Assembly (NCBI RefSeq): GCF_023573145.1
Contig: NZ_CP097636.1
Span: 558,001-622,000 of the forward strand
Direction of reading: 5' to 3'
Length of the DNA: 64,000 nucleotides
Origin: Aquincola tertiaricarbonis
Lineage (GTDB): Bacteria > Pseudomonadota > Gammaproteobacteria > Burkholderiales > Burkholderiaceae_C
This document shows positions 22,748 through 33,146 of this stretch, one piece after another. A program made the translations under genes and the position numbers. Position 1 is the stretch's first letter, and each line of letters opens with the position of its first letter. The notes under the pieces are model-generated. The model ran no database searches, was not told the DNA's origin, and saw only the letters and a program-made list of their open reading frames with translations.

Positions 22748-23035
22748 ATGCTGCCCCTGCCTTCGCGCCTGACCTTTTCGGACGCCTGCAGCGTGCTGTC
22801 GCAGCTTGAATCCACGCTGCAGGGCAAGCCACCGGGCACGCTGCAGATCGATGGCTCGCCGCTGCAGTCGTTCGACTCCTCGGCGATCGCGGTGCTGCTG
22901 GAATGCCGCCGCGCCGCGCATGCCCAGGGCCATCAGTTCAGCGTCACCGGCCTGCCGGCGCCGCTGGTGGAACTGGCGGGCCTGTATGGCGTGGCGGAGT
23001 TGTTGGGGCTGGAAGAGGCGGTGGCTGCGGGCTGA
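22748..23035 (+). CDS. mlaB: STAS-domain subunit MlaB
   Basis: Small cytoplasmic STAS-domain protein that binds MlaF and is needed for assembly and ATPase activity of the Mla transporter. The STAS signature is DGSPLQSFDSSAIAVLLECRR, with the conserved Ser in DSSA at the position used by MlaB and anti-sigma antagonists. Length 95 residues. Last gene of the mla operon, convergent with hexR. Confidence 0.9.
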   Translation: MLPLPSRLTFSDACSVLSQLESTLQGKPPGTLQIDGSPLQSFDSSAIAVLLECRRAAHAQGHQFSVTGLPAPLVELAGLYGVAELLGLEEAVAAG

Positions 23036-23051
23036 GCAGCAGCCTTGCCGG

Positions 23052-23073
23052 GCCGGGGGCTCACCCCCCCGGC
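23052..23073. terminator. Hairpin between convergent mlaB and hexR
   Basis: GCCGGGGG and CCCCCGGC form a perfect 8-bp stem with a 6-base loop. It covers the last codons and stop of hexR and lies just after mlaB. There is no T-run, so it may act as a bidirectional block, not a classic intrinsic terminator. Confidence 0.35.
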
Positions 23074-23930
23074 GGCGCGTAGCGTTTGGCGCGCAGGTTG
23101 CGCTTGATCTCCTGCAGCATGGGTCGCAGCGTGGGCCCCAGGCGCAGGGCCACGCCGGTGGTCAGGATGTCGATGATCAGCAGGTGCAGCAGCCGCGAGA
23201 CCATCGGGCTGTAGCGGTCGTGGTCTTCGGGGTGGTCGGCTGCCAGCAGCACCTGCTGGCTGGCGGTGGTCTGCTGGGCCAGTGGTGAATCGCTGGCCGT
23301 TACCACGATGGTGATGGCGCCCTTGCGGCGGGCGATCTCGGCCACGTCGATCAGGTCGCGGCTGCGGCCGGAGTTGCTGATGATCACCGCGCAGTCGCCC
23401 GGCTGCAGCATGGTGGCGCTCATCACCTGCACATGGCCGTCGCTCACCGCGGTGGCATACACCCCCAGGCGGAAGAACTTGTGCTGCGCGTCCTGCGCCA
23501 CGATGCCCGAGTTGCCGACGCCGTAGAAGTCGATGCGCCGACCTTCGCGGCCGGCCTGCGCCAGCGCGCTGATCGCGCGGTCGAAGGCGTGGCTGGCCGC
23601 GGCATTGCGGTAATGCAGCAGCGCGCTCACCGCGTTGTCGATCACCTTGACCACCACGTCGCCGGCCTTGTCGTCTTCATCGACCGCACGGTGCACGAAG
23701 GGCACGCCTTCATTCACCGTGCCGGCCAGCTTGAGCTTGAAGTCGGCCAGGCCGTCGTAGCCCACGCTGCGGCAAAAGCGCACCACCGTCGGCTTGCTCA
23801 CATGGGCGCGCTCGGCCAGTTCGGTGACGGGCAGGCTGGAGAAGCTGCGGGGGTCGGCCAGCACCAGGCGTGCCACCCGCTGCTCGGCCGGCGGCAATGC
23901 AGGAATCGACGCCTTGATGCGGTCCAGCAT
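23061..23930 (-). CDS. hexR: HexR-type transcriptional regulator (RpiR family)
   Basis: DNA-binding regulator of glucose and Entner-Doudoroff genes; in Pseudomonas and Shewanella it is released from DNA by KDPG. An N-terminal RpiR helix-turn-helix (about residues 1-75, VTELAERAHVSKPTVVRFCR) is followed by a SIS sugar-phosphate-binding domain (about 120-260, GVGNSGIVAQDAQHKFFRLG and ISNSGRSRDLID). The ATG at 23930 overlaps the zwf stop and has AGGAG 5 bases upstream; GTG 23933 is too close to that site. Co-transcription with zwf and a HexR-like operator upstream of zwf support the name. Confidence 0.92.
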   Translation of the reverse strand: MLDRIKASIPALPPAEQRVARLVLADPRSFSSLPVTELAERAHVSKPTVVRFCRSVGYDGLADFKLKLAGTVNEGVPFVHRAVDEDDKAGDVVVKVIDNAVSALLHYRNAAASHAFDRAISALAQAGREGRRIDFYGVGNSGIVAQDAQHKFFRLGVYATAVSDGHVQVMSATMLQPGDCAVIISNSGRSRDLIDVAEIARRKGAITIVVTASDSPLAQQTTASQQVLLAADHPEDHDRYSPMVSRLLHLLIIDILTTGVALRLGPTLRPMLQEIKRNLRAKRYAPPGG

Positions 23931-25399
23931 CACTGCTCCTCGGCCCAGGCGTAGCCGTCGCGGGCCACCAGTGCGCTGGAAGCCGGCGGCCCCCAGCTGC
24001 CGGGGGCGTAGGGGCGCGGGCCGCTGTCGTCGGCCTCCCAGGCGTTGAGCACCGGCTCCACCCAGCGCCAGGCCTGTTCCTGCTCGTCGCTGCGCACGAA
24101 CAGGTTCAGCCGGCCGGCGATGGCGTCCAGCAGCAGGCGTTCATAGCCGCCCACGCGTTCGGTGGCAAAGGCCTTGTCGAAGTCCAGGTCGAGGAACACC
24201 GGCGACAGCGCCTCCGACTGGCCCGAACCCTTGGCCGCCATCAGATGCAGCTCCAGGCCGTCTTCGGGTTGCAGCTTGATCACCAGCTTGTTGGCCACGT
24301 TGGCCCCCGGAAAGATCGGGTGCGGCACCGGGCGGAAGTTGACGACGATCTGCGCATCACGCGCGGCCAGCCGCTTGCCGGTGCGCAGGTAGAAGGGCAC
24401 GCCGGCCCAGCGCCAGTTCTGGATCTCGGTGCGCAGCGCCACGAAGGTCTCGGTGCGGCTGCCGGCCGGCACCTTGTTTTCTTCCAGGTAGCCGGGCACC
24501 GTCTTGCCGCCCACCACGCCGTTGCGGTACTGGCCGCGCACCACGTCGCGGGCCACGCTGTCGGGCGTGAAGGGCTTGAGCGAGCGCAGCACCTTCAGCT
24601 TCTCGTCGCGGATGGCGTCGGCGTCGTTGCTGGCGGGCGGCTCCATCGCCACCATGGTGAGCAGCTGCAGCGCATGGTTCTGCACCATGTCGCGCAGCGC
24701 GCCGGTCTGGTTGTAGAACTCGCCGCGGGTGCCCACGCCGATTTCTTCGGCCAGCGTGATCTGGATGTTGGCGATGCTCTCGCGGCGCCACAGCGGCTCG
24801 AACAGCGCATTGCCGAAGCGCAGCGCCGACAGGTTCTGCACCGAAGGCTTGCCCAGGTAGTGGTCGATGCGCAGCGCCTGCTGCTCGGTGAAGGAGGCGG
24901 CCACCGCGCGGTTGATCTCCTGTGCGCTGGCCAGGTCGTGGCCCAGCGGCTTTTCCAGCACCACGCGCACGTTGGGGCCGTTGAGCCTGGCGGCGCCCAG
25001 CTGCGCGCAGATCTGGGTGAACAGGTGCGGGCTGGTGGCCAGGAACAGCACCACGGTGTCGGCCGGCGTGCTGCGGCCTTCTTCGGCGGTGGGCTCTTCG
25101 ATCCAGCGCTTCAGGCCCGCGTAGTGCTCGGGCTGCGACAGGTCCATGCGGCGGTAGTGCAGCAGCTGCGCGAAGCGGTCGAACTCGGCGTCGGTGGGGC
25201 GCTTGGCGCTTTCCACTTCGCTGAAGCGGTCGCGGATGAACTCGCGGTAGGCGTCGTCGCTGCGCTCGTCGCGCGCCACTGCCAGGATGCGGCCACCCGG
25301 GGGCAGCTTGCCGTGGCGAAAGGCCTGGAACAGCGCCGGCATCAGCTTGCGCCAGGTGAGGTCGCCGGTACCGCCAAACAGCACGAGATCGAAGGACAT
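23930..25399 (-). CDS. zwf: Glucose-6-phosphate 1-dehydrogenase
   Basis: Oxidises glucose 6-phosphate to 6-phosphogluconolactone with NAD(P); entry to the pentose-phosphate and Entner-Doudoroff routes. The N-terminal nucleotide-binding motif is LFGGTGDLTWRKL (the usual GASGDL is GGTGDL here), and the substrate-binding RIDHYLGK motif is near residue 180. Length 489 residues, normal. I chose the ATG at 25399 (MSFDLVLFGGTGDL); the frame stays open upstream but without family similarity. A HexR-like palindrome lies 10 bases upstream of the start, and hexR follows with a 1-base overlap. Confidence 0.96.
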   Translation of the reverse strand: MSFDLVLFGGTGDLTWRKLMPALFQAFRHGKLPPGGRILAVARDERSDDAYREFIRDRFSEVESAKRPTDAEFDRFAQLLHYRRMDLSQPEHYAGLKRWIEEPTAEEGRSTPADTVVLFLATSPHLFTQICAQLGAARLNGPNVRVVLEKPLGHDLASAQEINRAVAASFTEQQALRIDHYLGKPSVQNLSALRFGNALFEPLWRRESIANIQITLAEEIGVGTRGEFYNQTGALRDMVQNHALQLLTMVAMEPPASNDADAIRDEKLKVLRSLKPFTPDSVARDVVRGQYRNGVVGGKTVPGYLEENKVPAGSRTETFVALRTEIQNWRWAGVPFYLRTGKRLAARDAQIVVNFRPVPHPIFPGANVANKLVIKLQPEDGLELHLMAAKGSGQSEALSPVFLDLDFDKAFATERVGGYERLLLDAIAGRLNLFVRSDEQEQAWRWVEPVLNAWEADDSGPRPYAPGSWGPPASSALVARDGYAWAEEQ

Positions 25400-25408
25400 G
25401 ATCGCAGG

Positions 25409-25423
25409 TGTAATTAAGTTACG
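25409..25423. promoter_or_regulatory. HexR-type operator between zwf and the ABC transporter
   Basis: TGTAATTAAGTTACG matches the palindromic HexR consensus I recall (TGTARTTWWATTACA) at all but one or two positions. It lies 10 bases upstream of the zwf start and 139 bases upstream of the divergent binding-protein gene, so it could control both directions. hexR itself is in the zwf operon, making an autoregulatory loop likely. Confidence 0.8.
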
Positions 25424-25561
25424 GGCCGAACTATGACGCGGTTTCTTGGACCGGTCAAATCCGGCCCTGCCTTCGGCCAACTGGGGTTTGTCCGGAGGCG
25501 CACCTGGCGAAATCGCATCCGTAACGCCGATACGATGCATTTTTGCGTTTGTGACAGGTTG

Positions 25562-26602
25562 ATGAAATTGCGCCGTAACCGCCGTACCGCTCTCCGCCTT
25601 GCCGTCCTTCTGAGCTTCGTGGCCACCGGCGCCGCCCAGGCGCAGGAGGGGCAGGTCAACGTCATCTGCTCGGTGCAGGCCGAGTGGTGCAACATGATCC
25701 AGACGGTGTTCACCAAGTCCACCGGTATCAAGGTCAACATCGTGCAAAAGGGCTCCGGCGAAGCGCTGGCCCAGCTGATCGCCGAGCGGGCCAACCCCAA
25801 GACCGATGTGTGGTTCGGCGGCACCGGCGATCCGCACCTGCAGGCGGCGGAACAGGGCCTGACGCTGGAATACAAGTCGGCCACGCTGCCGCAGCTGTAC
25901 CCGTGGGCGCAGCAACAGGCGCAGCAGTCGGGCTGGCGCACCGTGGGCGTGTACTCGGGCCCGCTGGGCTTTGGCTACAACACCGAACTCATCGCCAAGA
26001 AGAAGCTGCCGGTGCCGCGCAGCTGGGCCGACCTGCTCAAGCCCGAGTACAAGGGCGAGATCCAGGTGGCCAACCCCGCTTCCAGCGGCACGGCCTACAC
26101 CATGATCGCCACGCTGGTGCAGCTGATGGGCGAAGACAAGGCCTTCGACTACCTCAAGGGCCTGCACAAGAACATCGGCCAGTACACCCGCAGCGGCACC
26201 GGCCCCATCAAGGCGGTGGCGCGGGGCGAAACCACCGTGTCCATCAGCTTCGTGCACGACGCGCCGGCCGAGAAGCTGCAGGGCTTTCCGGTGGACACCG
26301 TGACGCCCGCCGAAGGCACGGGCGCCGAGATCGGCTCCATGTCCATCATCAAGGGCTCGCGCAACCTGGCCGCGGCCAAGAAGTTCTACGAATGGGCGCT
26401 GACGCCGCAGGCGCAGCAGTTCGGCGCCGCGGCCAAGCAGTTCCAGCTGCCGTCCAACAAGGCCACGCCGGTGGACCCGCGGGTGCCTGATTTCAAGAAG
26501 ATCAAGCTGATCGACTACGACTACCAGAAGTACGGCGCCAGCGCCGAACGCCGGCGGCTGATCGCCCGCTGGGAGAAGGACGTGAACTCGCTGCCGCGCT
26601 GA
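25562..26602 (+). CDS. ABC transporter periplasmic binding protein, AfuA-like (predicted sugar-phosphate binder)
   Basis: Class II-type solute-binding protein of the ferric-iron/AfuA/spermidine superfamily. The signal peptide ends near AAQAQ. Two cysteines (C36, C43) may form a disulfide. FbpA-type iron binders use two adjacent tyrosines near the C-terminal lobe; here no YY pair exists, and the equivalent segment reads VSISFVHDAPAEK with His232-Asp233. I recall a His-Asp pair contacting hexose phosphate in Actinobacillus AfuA. I see no Fur box upstream. The ATG at 25562 (MKLRRNRRTALRL) gives a normal signal peptide; longer starts do not. Length 346 residues. Adjacent permease and ATPase genes complete the transporter. 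Family secure; substrate inferred. Confidence 0.85.
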   Translation: MKLRRNRRTALRLAVLLSFVATGAAQAQEGQVNVICSVQAEWCNMIQTVFTKSTGIKVNIVQKGSGEALAQLIAERANPKTDVWFGGTGDPHLQAAEQGLTLEYKSATLPQLYPWAQQQAQQSGWRTVGVYSGPLGFGYNTELIAKKKLPVPRSWADLLKPEYKGEIQVANPASSGTAYTMIATLVQLMGEDKAFDYLKGLHKNIGQYTRSGTGPIKAVARGETTVSISFVHDAPAEKLQGFPVDTVTPAEGTGAEIGSMSIIKGSRNLAAAKKFYEWALTPQAQQFGAAAKQFQLPSNKATPVDPRVPDFKKIKLIDYDYQKYGASAERRRLIARWEKDVNSLPR

Positions 26603-26612
26603 CGCCCCGGTG

Positions 26613-28805
26613 ATGGTCAACGTTCACACCGCACGCGCGGGGCGCGTGCTGGCGCTGTGGTGCGCGCTGGGTTGGGCGGCGTTTGCGCTGCTGCCCTGGT
26701 ACCTGTCGCAGAACCTGTCGCTGCTGTCGTCGATGGCCGGCGTGTTCGGCGATGCCGACACCGCCTCGGGCCTGGTGCAAGGCCTGCGCCATGGCCGGCC
26801 GTGGCTGTTCACGGGCGCGCTGGGCCTGGGGCTGGCGTCGCTGGCCCTGGGGCTGCTGCCGGCGGGCCGTGCGCAGGGCCGGCTGCTGGCCGCGGGCGCG
26901 GGCCTGGGTCTGCTGGGCCTGCTGGTCAGCGGTTTTGCCATCGGCGCCACCGGCTGGGCCTTCGAGGCGCTGAACAGCCGTTTCGGCGAGCTGCCGCAAG
27001 GCCAGTACGGCATCGGGCTGGGCGGCGCGCTGGTGCTGCTGAGCCTGCTGGTGCTGCTGGGCGCGGGCCTGGCGCGCATGGGTGCTTTCCGCGGCGATGT
27101 GTTCGTGGCCGCGGCGGTGGTGTTCTGCGCCGCGCTGCTGGCCTTGTTCGTGGCGCTGCCGGTGCTGCGGGCGCTGTCCAGCGCGGCCTTCACCGAAGAC
27201 GGCGCGCTGTCCGCCACCGCCATCGTCGAGCGCATCGGCAACGAGCGGGTGTGGGGCCTGGGCTGCCTGGTGGGCGGCGGCCGCTGCGGCGTGGCCTGGA
27301 ACACGCTGTGGCTGGCGCTGCTCACCGCCGCCGGCACCACGGTGATGGGCACCGCGCTGGCGCTGCTGGCCGAGCGCGGCAGCCGTCGGCTGGCCCGGCC
27401 GTTGAACGTGCTGGCGCTGCTGCCCATCATCACGCCGCCCTTCGTCGTCGGGCTGGGGCTGATCCTGCTGTTCGGCCGCGCCGGGCTGGCCAACCAGTTC
27501 CTGGAATGGGCCTTCGGCATCGAGCCCACGCGCTGGTTCTACGGCCTCTTCGGCGTGTGGCTGGCGCAGATGTTCGCCTTCACGCCCATCGCCTTCATGA
27601 TCGTGCGCGGTGTGGTGCAAGGCATCGCGCCTTCGCTGGAAGAGGCGGCGCAGACGCTGCGCGCCAGCCGCACCCGCACCTTCCTCACGGTCACGCTGCC
27701 GCTGCTCAAGCCCGGGCTGGCCAATGCCTTCCTGGTGGGCTTCATCGAAAGCATCGCCGACTTCGGCAACCCCATCGTGGTGGGCGGGCAGTACGCGGTG
27801 CTGTCCACCGAGATCTTCTTCGCCATCGTCGGCGCGCAGTACGACCAGGGCCGCGCCGCGTCGCTGGCGCTCATCCTCACGGTGTTCGCGCTGGGGGTGT
27901 TCGTGCTGCAGCGGCGGGTGCTGGGCAAGGCCAGCTACACCACCGTGTCGGGCAAGGGCGACGCCGGCCTGGCGATGCCGCTGCCCACGCCGGTGCGCCG
28001 CGGCGTGATGGGCCTGGCGCTGCCCTGGCTGGCCTTCACGCTGGTGGTGTACCTGTTCGCGTTCGCCGGCGGCTTCGTGCAGACCTGGGGCCGTGACTAC
28101 ACGCCCACGCTGGCGCATCTGCGCACCGCGTTCGACCTGCAATGGGGCGAGCATGGCCTGGTGTGGGCCGGCAGCGCTTGGAACTCGCTGCTCACCACGC
28201 TCAAGCTGGCCGGGGCGGCGGCGCCGCTGTGCGCCTTCATCGGCCTGCTGATCGCCTGGCTGCTGGCGCGCACGCAGTTCCGCGGGCAGGGCGCGTTCGA
28301 GTTCGGCGCGCTGCTGGCCTTTGCCATTCCCGGCACGGTGCTGGGCGTGAGCTACGTGCTGGCCTTCAACGTGCCGCCCTTCGAGCTGACGGGCACGGGC
28401 CTCGTCATCGTGCTGTGCTTCGTGTTCCGCAACCTGCCGGTGGGCGTGCGCGCGGGCACGGCGGCCTTCAAGCAGCTCGACCCTTCCCTGGACGAAGCCT
28501 CGGCCGTGCTGCGGGCCGGCACCTTCACCACCTTGCGCCGCGTGGTGCTGCCGCTGCTCAAGCCGGCGCTGGTGGCGGCGCTGGTCTACAGCTTCGTGCG
28601 CTCGATGACCACGGTGTCGGCCGTCATCTTCCTGGTGACGGCGGAAAACGAGCTGGCCACCACCTACATCATCGGCCGCGTCGGCAACGGCGACTACGGC
28701 GTGGCGCTGGCCTACTGCACGGTGCTCATCGTGCTGATGTCGCTGGCCACGGCCGCCATCCAGGCGCTGGTGGGCGAGCGCAAGCTCGGCCGCCGCGCCG
28801 CCTGA
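26613..28805 (+). CDS. ABC transporter permease, fused double-domain (AfuB-like)
   Basis: Inner-membrane permease of 730 residues with two MetI-type permease domains fused in one chain. The EAA loops are EEAAQTLRASRTRTFLTVTL (about residue 340) and DEASAVLRAGTFTTLRRVVL (about 630). An extra N-terminal region of about six hydrophobic segments (residues 10-190) precedes the first domain. Fused permeases occur in Fe3+/AfuB-type systems. GTG 26610 is an alternative start 3 bases upstream. It lies 10 bases after the binding-protein stop and is followed by the ATPase gene after 12 bases. Confidence 0.88.
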   Translation: MVNVHTARAGRVLALWCALGWAAFALLPWYLSQNLSLLSSMAGVFGDADTASGLVQGLRHGRPWLFTGALGLGLASLALGLLPAGRAQGRLLAAGAGLGLLGLLVSGFAIGATGWAFEALNSRFGELPQGQYGIGLGGALVLLSLLVLLGAGLARMGAFRGDVFVAAAVVFCAALLALFVALPVLRALSSAAFTEDGALSATAIVERIGNERVWGLGCLVGGGRCGVAWNTLWLALLTAAGTTVMGTALALLAERGSRRLARPLNVLALLPIITPPFVVGLGLILLFGRAGLANQFLEWAFGIEPTRWFYGLFGVWLAQMFAFTPIAFMIVRGVVQGIAPSLEEAAQTLRASRTRTFLTVTLPLLKPGLANAFLVGFIESIADFGNPIVVGGQYAVLSTEIFFAIVGAQYDQGRAASLALILTVFALGVFVLQRRVLGKASYTTVSGKGDAGLAMPLPTPVRRGVMGLALPWLAFTLVVYLFAFAGGFVQTWGRDYTPTLAHLRTAFDLQWGEHGLVWAGSAWNSLLTTLKLAGAAAPLCAFIGLLIAWLLARTQFRGQGAFEFGALLAFAIPGTVLGVSYVLAFNVPPFELTGTGLVIVLCFVFRNLPVGVRAGTAAFKQLDPSLDEASAVLRAGTFTTLRRVVLPLLKPALVAALVYSFVRSMTTVSAVIFLVTAENELATTYIIGRVGNGDYGVALAYCTVLIVLMSLATAAIQALVGERKLGRRAA

Positions 28806-28817
28806 AAGAGCCTTTTC

Positions 28818-29870
<1,053 letters not shown>

Positions 29871-29949
29871 CACGGTTGATGCAGGCGGGTGCCACAGTCC
29901 GGGTTTTAATTGGCGCAGGGCGCCGCCTGCGCGCCGGGAGCGAAGCACC

Positions 29950-30903
29950 ATGAACCAGCTCGACCAACTCAAGCAATACACCACCGTCGTTGCCGATACC
30001 GGCAATTTCAAGCAGCTTGCGCAGTTCACCCCGCGCGATGCCACCACCAACCCCTCGCTGATCCTCAAGGCGGTGCAGCAGGCCGACTACGCGCCGCTGC
30101 TGGCCGAAACCGTGGCCGCGCACCGCCAGCAGCCGCTGGGCGACATCGTGGACGAGGTGCTGGTGCGCTTCGGCCAGGAGATCCTCAAGGTGGTGCCCGG
30201 CCGCGTCAGCACCGAGGTGGACGCACGCCTGAGCTTCGACACCGCCTGCACCATCGCCCGCGGCCGCCGCATCATCGCGCTGTACGAGCGTGCCGGCATC
30301 GGCCGCGACCGGGTGCTCATCAAGGTGGCCGCCACCTGGGAAGGCATCCAGGCCGCCAAGGCGCTGGAGCATGAAGGCATCCACTGCAACCTGACGCTGC
30401 TGTTCGCCTTCTGCCAGGCGGTGGCCTGCGGCGAGGCCGGCATCACGCTGATCTCGCCCTTCGTCGGCCGCATCTACGACTGGTACAAGAAGCAGGCCGG
30501 CGCCAGCTGGGACGAAGCCGCGATGGCCGGCGTCAACGACCCGGGCGTCAAGTCGGTCAGCCAGATCTACACCTACTACAAGCACTTCGGCATCGAGACC
30601 GAAGTGATGGGCGCCAGCTTCCGCAATATCGGCCAGATCAATGCCCTGGCCGGCTGCGACCTGCTGACCATCAGCCCCGACTTGCTGGCCCAGCTGCAGG
30701 CCGGCACCGAGCCGGTGACCCGCCGGCTCGACCCCGCCGCCGCCAAGAGCGCCAGCGTGCACGCAGTGACGTACAACGAAGCCGACTTCCGCTACGCACT
30801 GAACGAGGACGCGATGGCCACCGAAAAACTCGCCGAAGGCATCCGCGGCTTTGCCGCCGACGCCATCAAGCTGGACAAGATGATCGAGGAGCTGCGCAAG
30901 TGA
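29950..30903 (+). CDS. tal: Transaldolase
   Basis: Transfers a dihydroxyacetone unit between sedoheptulose 7-phosphate and glyceraldehyde 3-phosphate in the non-oxidative pentose-phosphate pathway. The Schiff-base lysine is Lys125 in [12 protein letters not shown], and the [12 protein letters not shown] signature is at residue 30. Length 317 residues, the TalB class. The ATG at 29950 has GGGAG 9 bases upstream and gives the usual N-terminus [19 protein letters not shown]. The stop overlaps the pgi start. Confidence 0.97.
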   Translation: MNQLDQLKQYTTVVADTGNFKQLAQFTPRDATTNPSLILKAVQQADYAPLLAETVAAHRQQPLGDIVDEVLVRFGQEILKVVPGRVSTEVDARLSFDTACTIARGRRIIALYERAGIGRDRVLIKVAATWEGIQAAKALEHEGIHCNLTLLFAFCQAVACGEAGITLISPFVGRIYDWYKKQAGASWDEAAMAGVNDPGVKSVSQIYTYYKHFGIETEVMGASFRNIGQINALAGCDLLTISPDLLAQLQAGTEPVTRRLDPAAAKSASVHAVTYNEADFRYALNEDAMATEKLAEGIRGFAADAIKLDKMIEELRK

Positions 30904-32501
30904 GCGCGCCCAACCGCTGCGACCGCACCGTGGCCTGGGGTGCGCTGAAAGGCCACTTCGAGGCCCACGGCCGCGACCTGGACCTGCGCGAGGCCTTTGC
31001 CCGCGACCCCGGTCGCTTCGACAGCTTTGCGGTGCAGGCACCGCAGGTGTTTGCCGACCTGTCGAAGAACCGCTGGGACCTGGCCACCCGCCAGCTGCTG
31101 CTGGACCTGGCCCGTGAATGCGGCCTGGAAGCCCGGCGCGACGCGATGCTGGCCGGCGAGCCGATCAACACCACCGAAGGCCGCGCCGTGCTGCACACCG
31201 CGCTGCGCGCGCCGGCCGGGCAGGGCCCCTTCAGCGCCGAGGTGCACGAGGTGCTGAACCGCATGCTGGCCTATGCCGAGACGGTGCGCGACACCGCCAG
31301 CAGCGGCATCCGCCACGTGGTCAACATCGGCATCGGCGGCAGCGACCTGGGGCCGCAGATGGTGGTGCCGGCGTTGGACGCCTTCGTGCACCCGGCCATC
31401 ACCATGCACTTCGTGAGCAACGTCGACGGCCACGACATCACGCCGGTGCTGCGGGGGCTCAAGCCGTCCGAGACGCTGTTCATCATCGCCTCCAAGACCT
31501 TCACCACGCAGGAGACGATGGCCAATGCGCAGGTGGCGCGCGACTGGTTCGTGGCCAACGGCGGCACCGACGTGGCCCGCCACTTCGTGGCCACCACCAC
31601 CAACATCGCGGCTGCTGCCAAGTTCGGCATCGAGCACACCTTCGGCTTCTGGGACTGGGTGGGCGGCCGCTATTCGCTGTGGAGCGCCATCGGCCTGCCG
31701 ATCGCCATCGCCATCGGCTCGGAGCACTTCCGCGCGCTGCTGGCCGGTGCCCATGCGATGGACCGGCACTTTGCCACCGCGCCGCTGCAGGCCAACCTGC
31801 CGGCGCTGCTGGGCCTGCTGGACGTCTGGTACCGCAACTTCCACGGCTTTGGCAGCCGCAGCGTGGCGCCTTACCACCAGGGCCTGAAGCGCCTGCCCGC
31901 CTACCTGCAGCAGCTGGAGATGGAGAGCAACGGCAAGCAGGTGGACCTGGCCGGCGAGGCGCTGCCCTTCGGCACCAGCCCGGTGGTGTGGGGCGAGCCC
32001 GGCACCAACGGCCAGCACGCCTACTTCCAGATGTTGCACCAGGGCACCGACGTAATTCCGGTGGAGTTCATCGCGGTGAAGACGCCCACCCATGCCCATG
32101 CCGACCTGCACCGCAAGCTGCTGGCCAACTGCCTGGCGCAAAGCCAGGCGCTGATGCTGGGCAAGAGCACCGAGCAGGCGCTGGGCGAAAAGGCGCCCAC
32201 CGCCTCGGCCGAGCTGGATGCGCAGACGGTGGCGCGCCACCGCACCTTCCCGGGCAACCGGCCCAGTACCACGCTGGTGCTGGACCGGCTGACGCCCGAG
32301 TCGCTGGGCGCGCTGATCGCGCTGTATGAGCACCGCGTGTTCACCAGCGGCGTGGTGTGGGGCATCAACAGCTTCGACCAGTGGGGCGTGGAACTGGGCA
32401 AGGCCTTGTGCAACGACCTGCTGCCGCGCCTGGCCAGCGGCGACACCGCGGGCCTGGACGGCTCCACCGCCGGGCTGCTGAAGCGGCTGACCGCCGCATG
32501 A
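30900..32501 (+). CDS. pgi: Glucose-6-phosphate isomerase
   Basis: Interconverts glucose 6-phosphate and fructose 6-phosphate. Recognisable segments are [41 protein letters not shown] and [12 protein letters not shown], containing the active-site Arg, Glu and His positions. The GTG start at 30900 overlaps the tal stop. Length 533 residues. It is followed by a HAD phosphatase with a 4-base overlap, giving the sequence tal-pgi-HAD. Confidence 0.97.
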   Translation: MSAPNRCDRTVAWGALKGHFEAHGRDLDLREAFARDPGRFDSFAVQAPQVFADLSKNRWDLATRQLLLDLARECGLEARRDAMLAGEPINTTEGRAVLHTALRAPAGQGPFSAEVHEVLNRMLAYAETVRDTASSGIRHVVNIGIGGSDLGPQMVVPALDAFVHPAITMHFVSNVDGHDITPVLRGLKPSETLFIIASKTFTTQETMANAQVARDWFVANGGTDVARHFVATTTNIAAAAKFGIEHTFGFWDWVGGRYSLWSAIGLPIAIAIGSEHFRALLAGAHAMDRHFATAPLQANLPALLGLLDVWYRNFHGFGSRSVAPYHQGLKRLPAYLQQLEMESNGKQVDLAGEALPFGTSPVVWGEPGTNGQHAYFQMLHQGTDVIPVEFIAVKTPTHAHADLHRKLLANCLAQSQALMLGKSTEQALGEKAPTASAELDAQTVARHRTFPGNRPSTTLVLDRLTPESLGALIALYEHRVFTSGVVWGINSFDQWGVELGKALCNDLLPRLASGDTAGLDGSTAGLLKRLTAA

Positions 32502-33145
32502 GTGCTGCAGTGGGCAAGACCGCCGTCGACACGGTGGTGTGGGACTTCGGCGCGGTGCTGTTCCGCTGGCGGCCGCGGGTGCTGCTGGCGGCCAGCCTGC
32601 CCAGCCGGGTGAAGGACGACATCAGCGCCGCGCACTGGCATGAGCAGTTCTTCCAGAGCTTCGGCGGCGACTGGGCCGAGTTCGACCGTGGCACGGTGGA
32701 AGTGGACGACCTGGCCGGCCGCATCGCCCGCCGCACCGGCCTGACCGAGGCCGAGGCGCTCGCCGTCATCGAGGCGGTGCCGCATGAACTGCAGCCGCTG
32801 GTCGACACCGTGGGCCTGGTGCATGCCCTGCATGAGCGCGGCGTGCGGCAGTTCTACCTGTCCAACATGCCGGCGCCGTATGCCGACCACCTGGAACGCG
32901 AATACGCCTTCGTGCGCGACTTCGAGGATGGCCTGTTCTCGGGCCGGGTGCAGTTGATCAAGCCCGATGCCGCGATCTTCGCGCTGGCCGAGCAGCGCTT
33001 CGGCCTGGTGCCCGAGCGCACGGTGTTCATCGACGACCATCCGAAGAACGTGGAAGCCGCCCGCGCCCGCGGCTGGCAGGCGGTGTTGGCCACGCAGCAC
33101 GCGGCCATCCACCAGGGGCTGGACGAGCTGGGGCTGCTGGGCTGA
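32498..33145 (+). CDS. HAD-superfamily hydrolase, YihX-like (possible sugar-phosphate phosphatase)
   Basis: HAD subfamily IA protein. The nucleophile motif is VVWDFGAVLF with Asp16. The usual second Asp of DxD is Gly, as in E. coli YihX, a glucose-1-phosphate phosphatase (IFDLGNV). Motif II is LSNMPAPY, the motif III lysine is in LIKPDAAIF, and motif IV is FIDDHPKNVEAA. Length 215 residues from the ATG at 32498, which overlaps the pgi stop. The operon position after pgi and the YihX-like active site suggest a sugar-phosphate substrate; this is inference. Confidence 0.85.
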   Translation: MSAAVGKTAVDTVVWDFGAVLFRWRPRVLLAASLPSRVKDDISAAHWHEQFFQSFGGDWAEFDRGTVEVDDLAGRIARRTGLTEAEALAVIEAVPHELQPLVDTVGLVHALHERGVRQFYLSNMPAPYADHLEREYAFVRDFEDGLFSGRVQLIKPDAAIFALAEQRFGLVPERTVFIDDHPKNVEAARARGWQAVLATQHAAIHQGLDELGLLG

Positions 33146-33146
33146 A

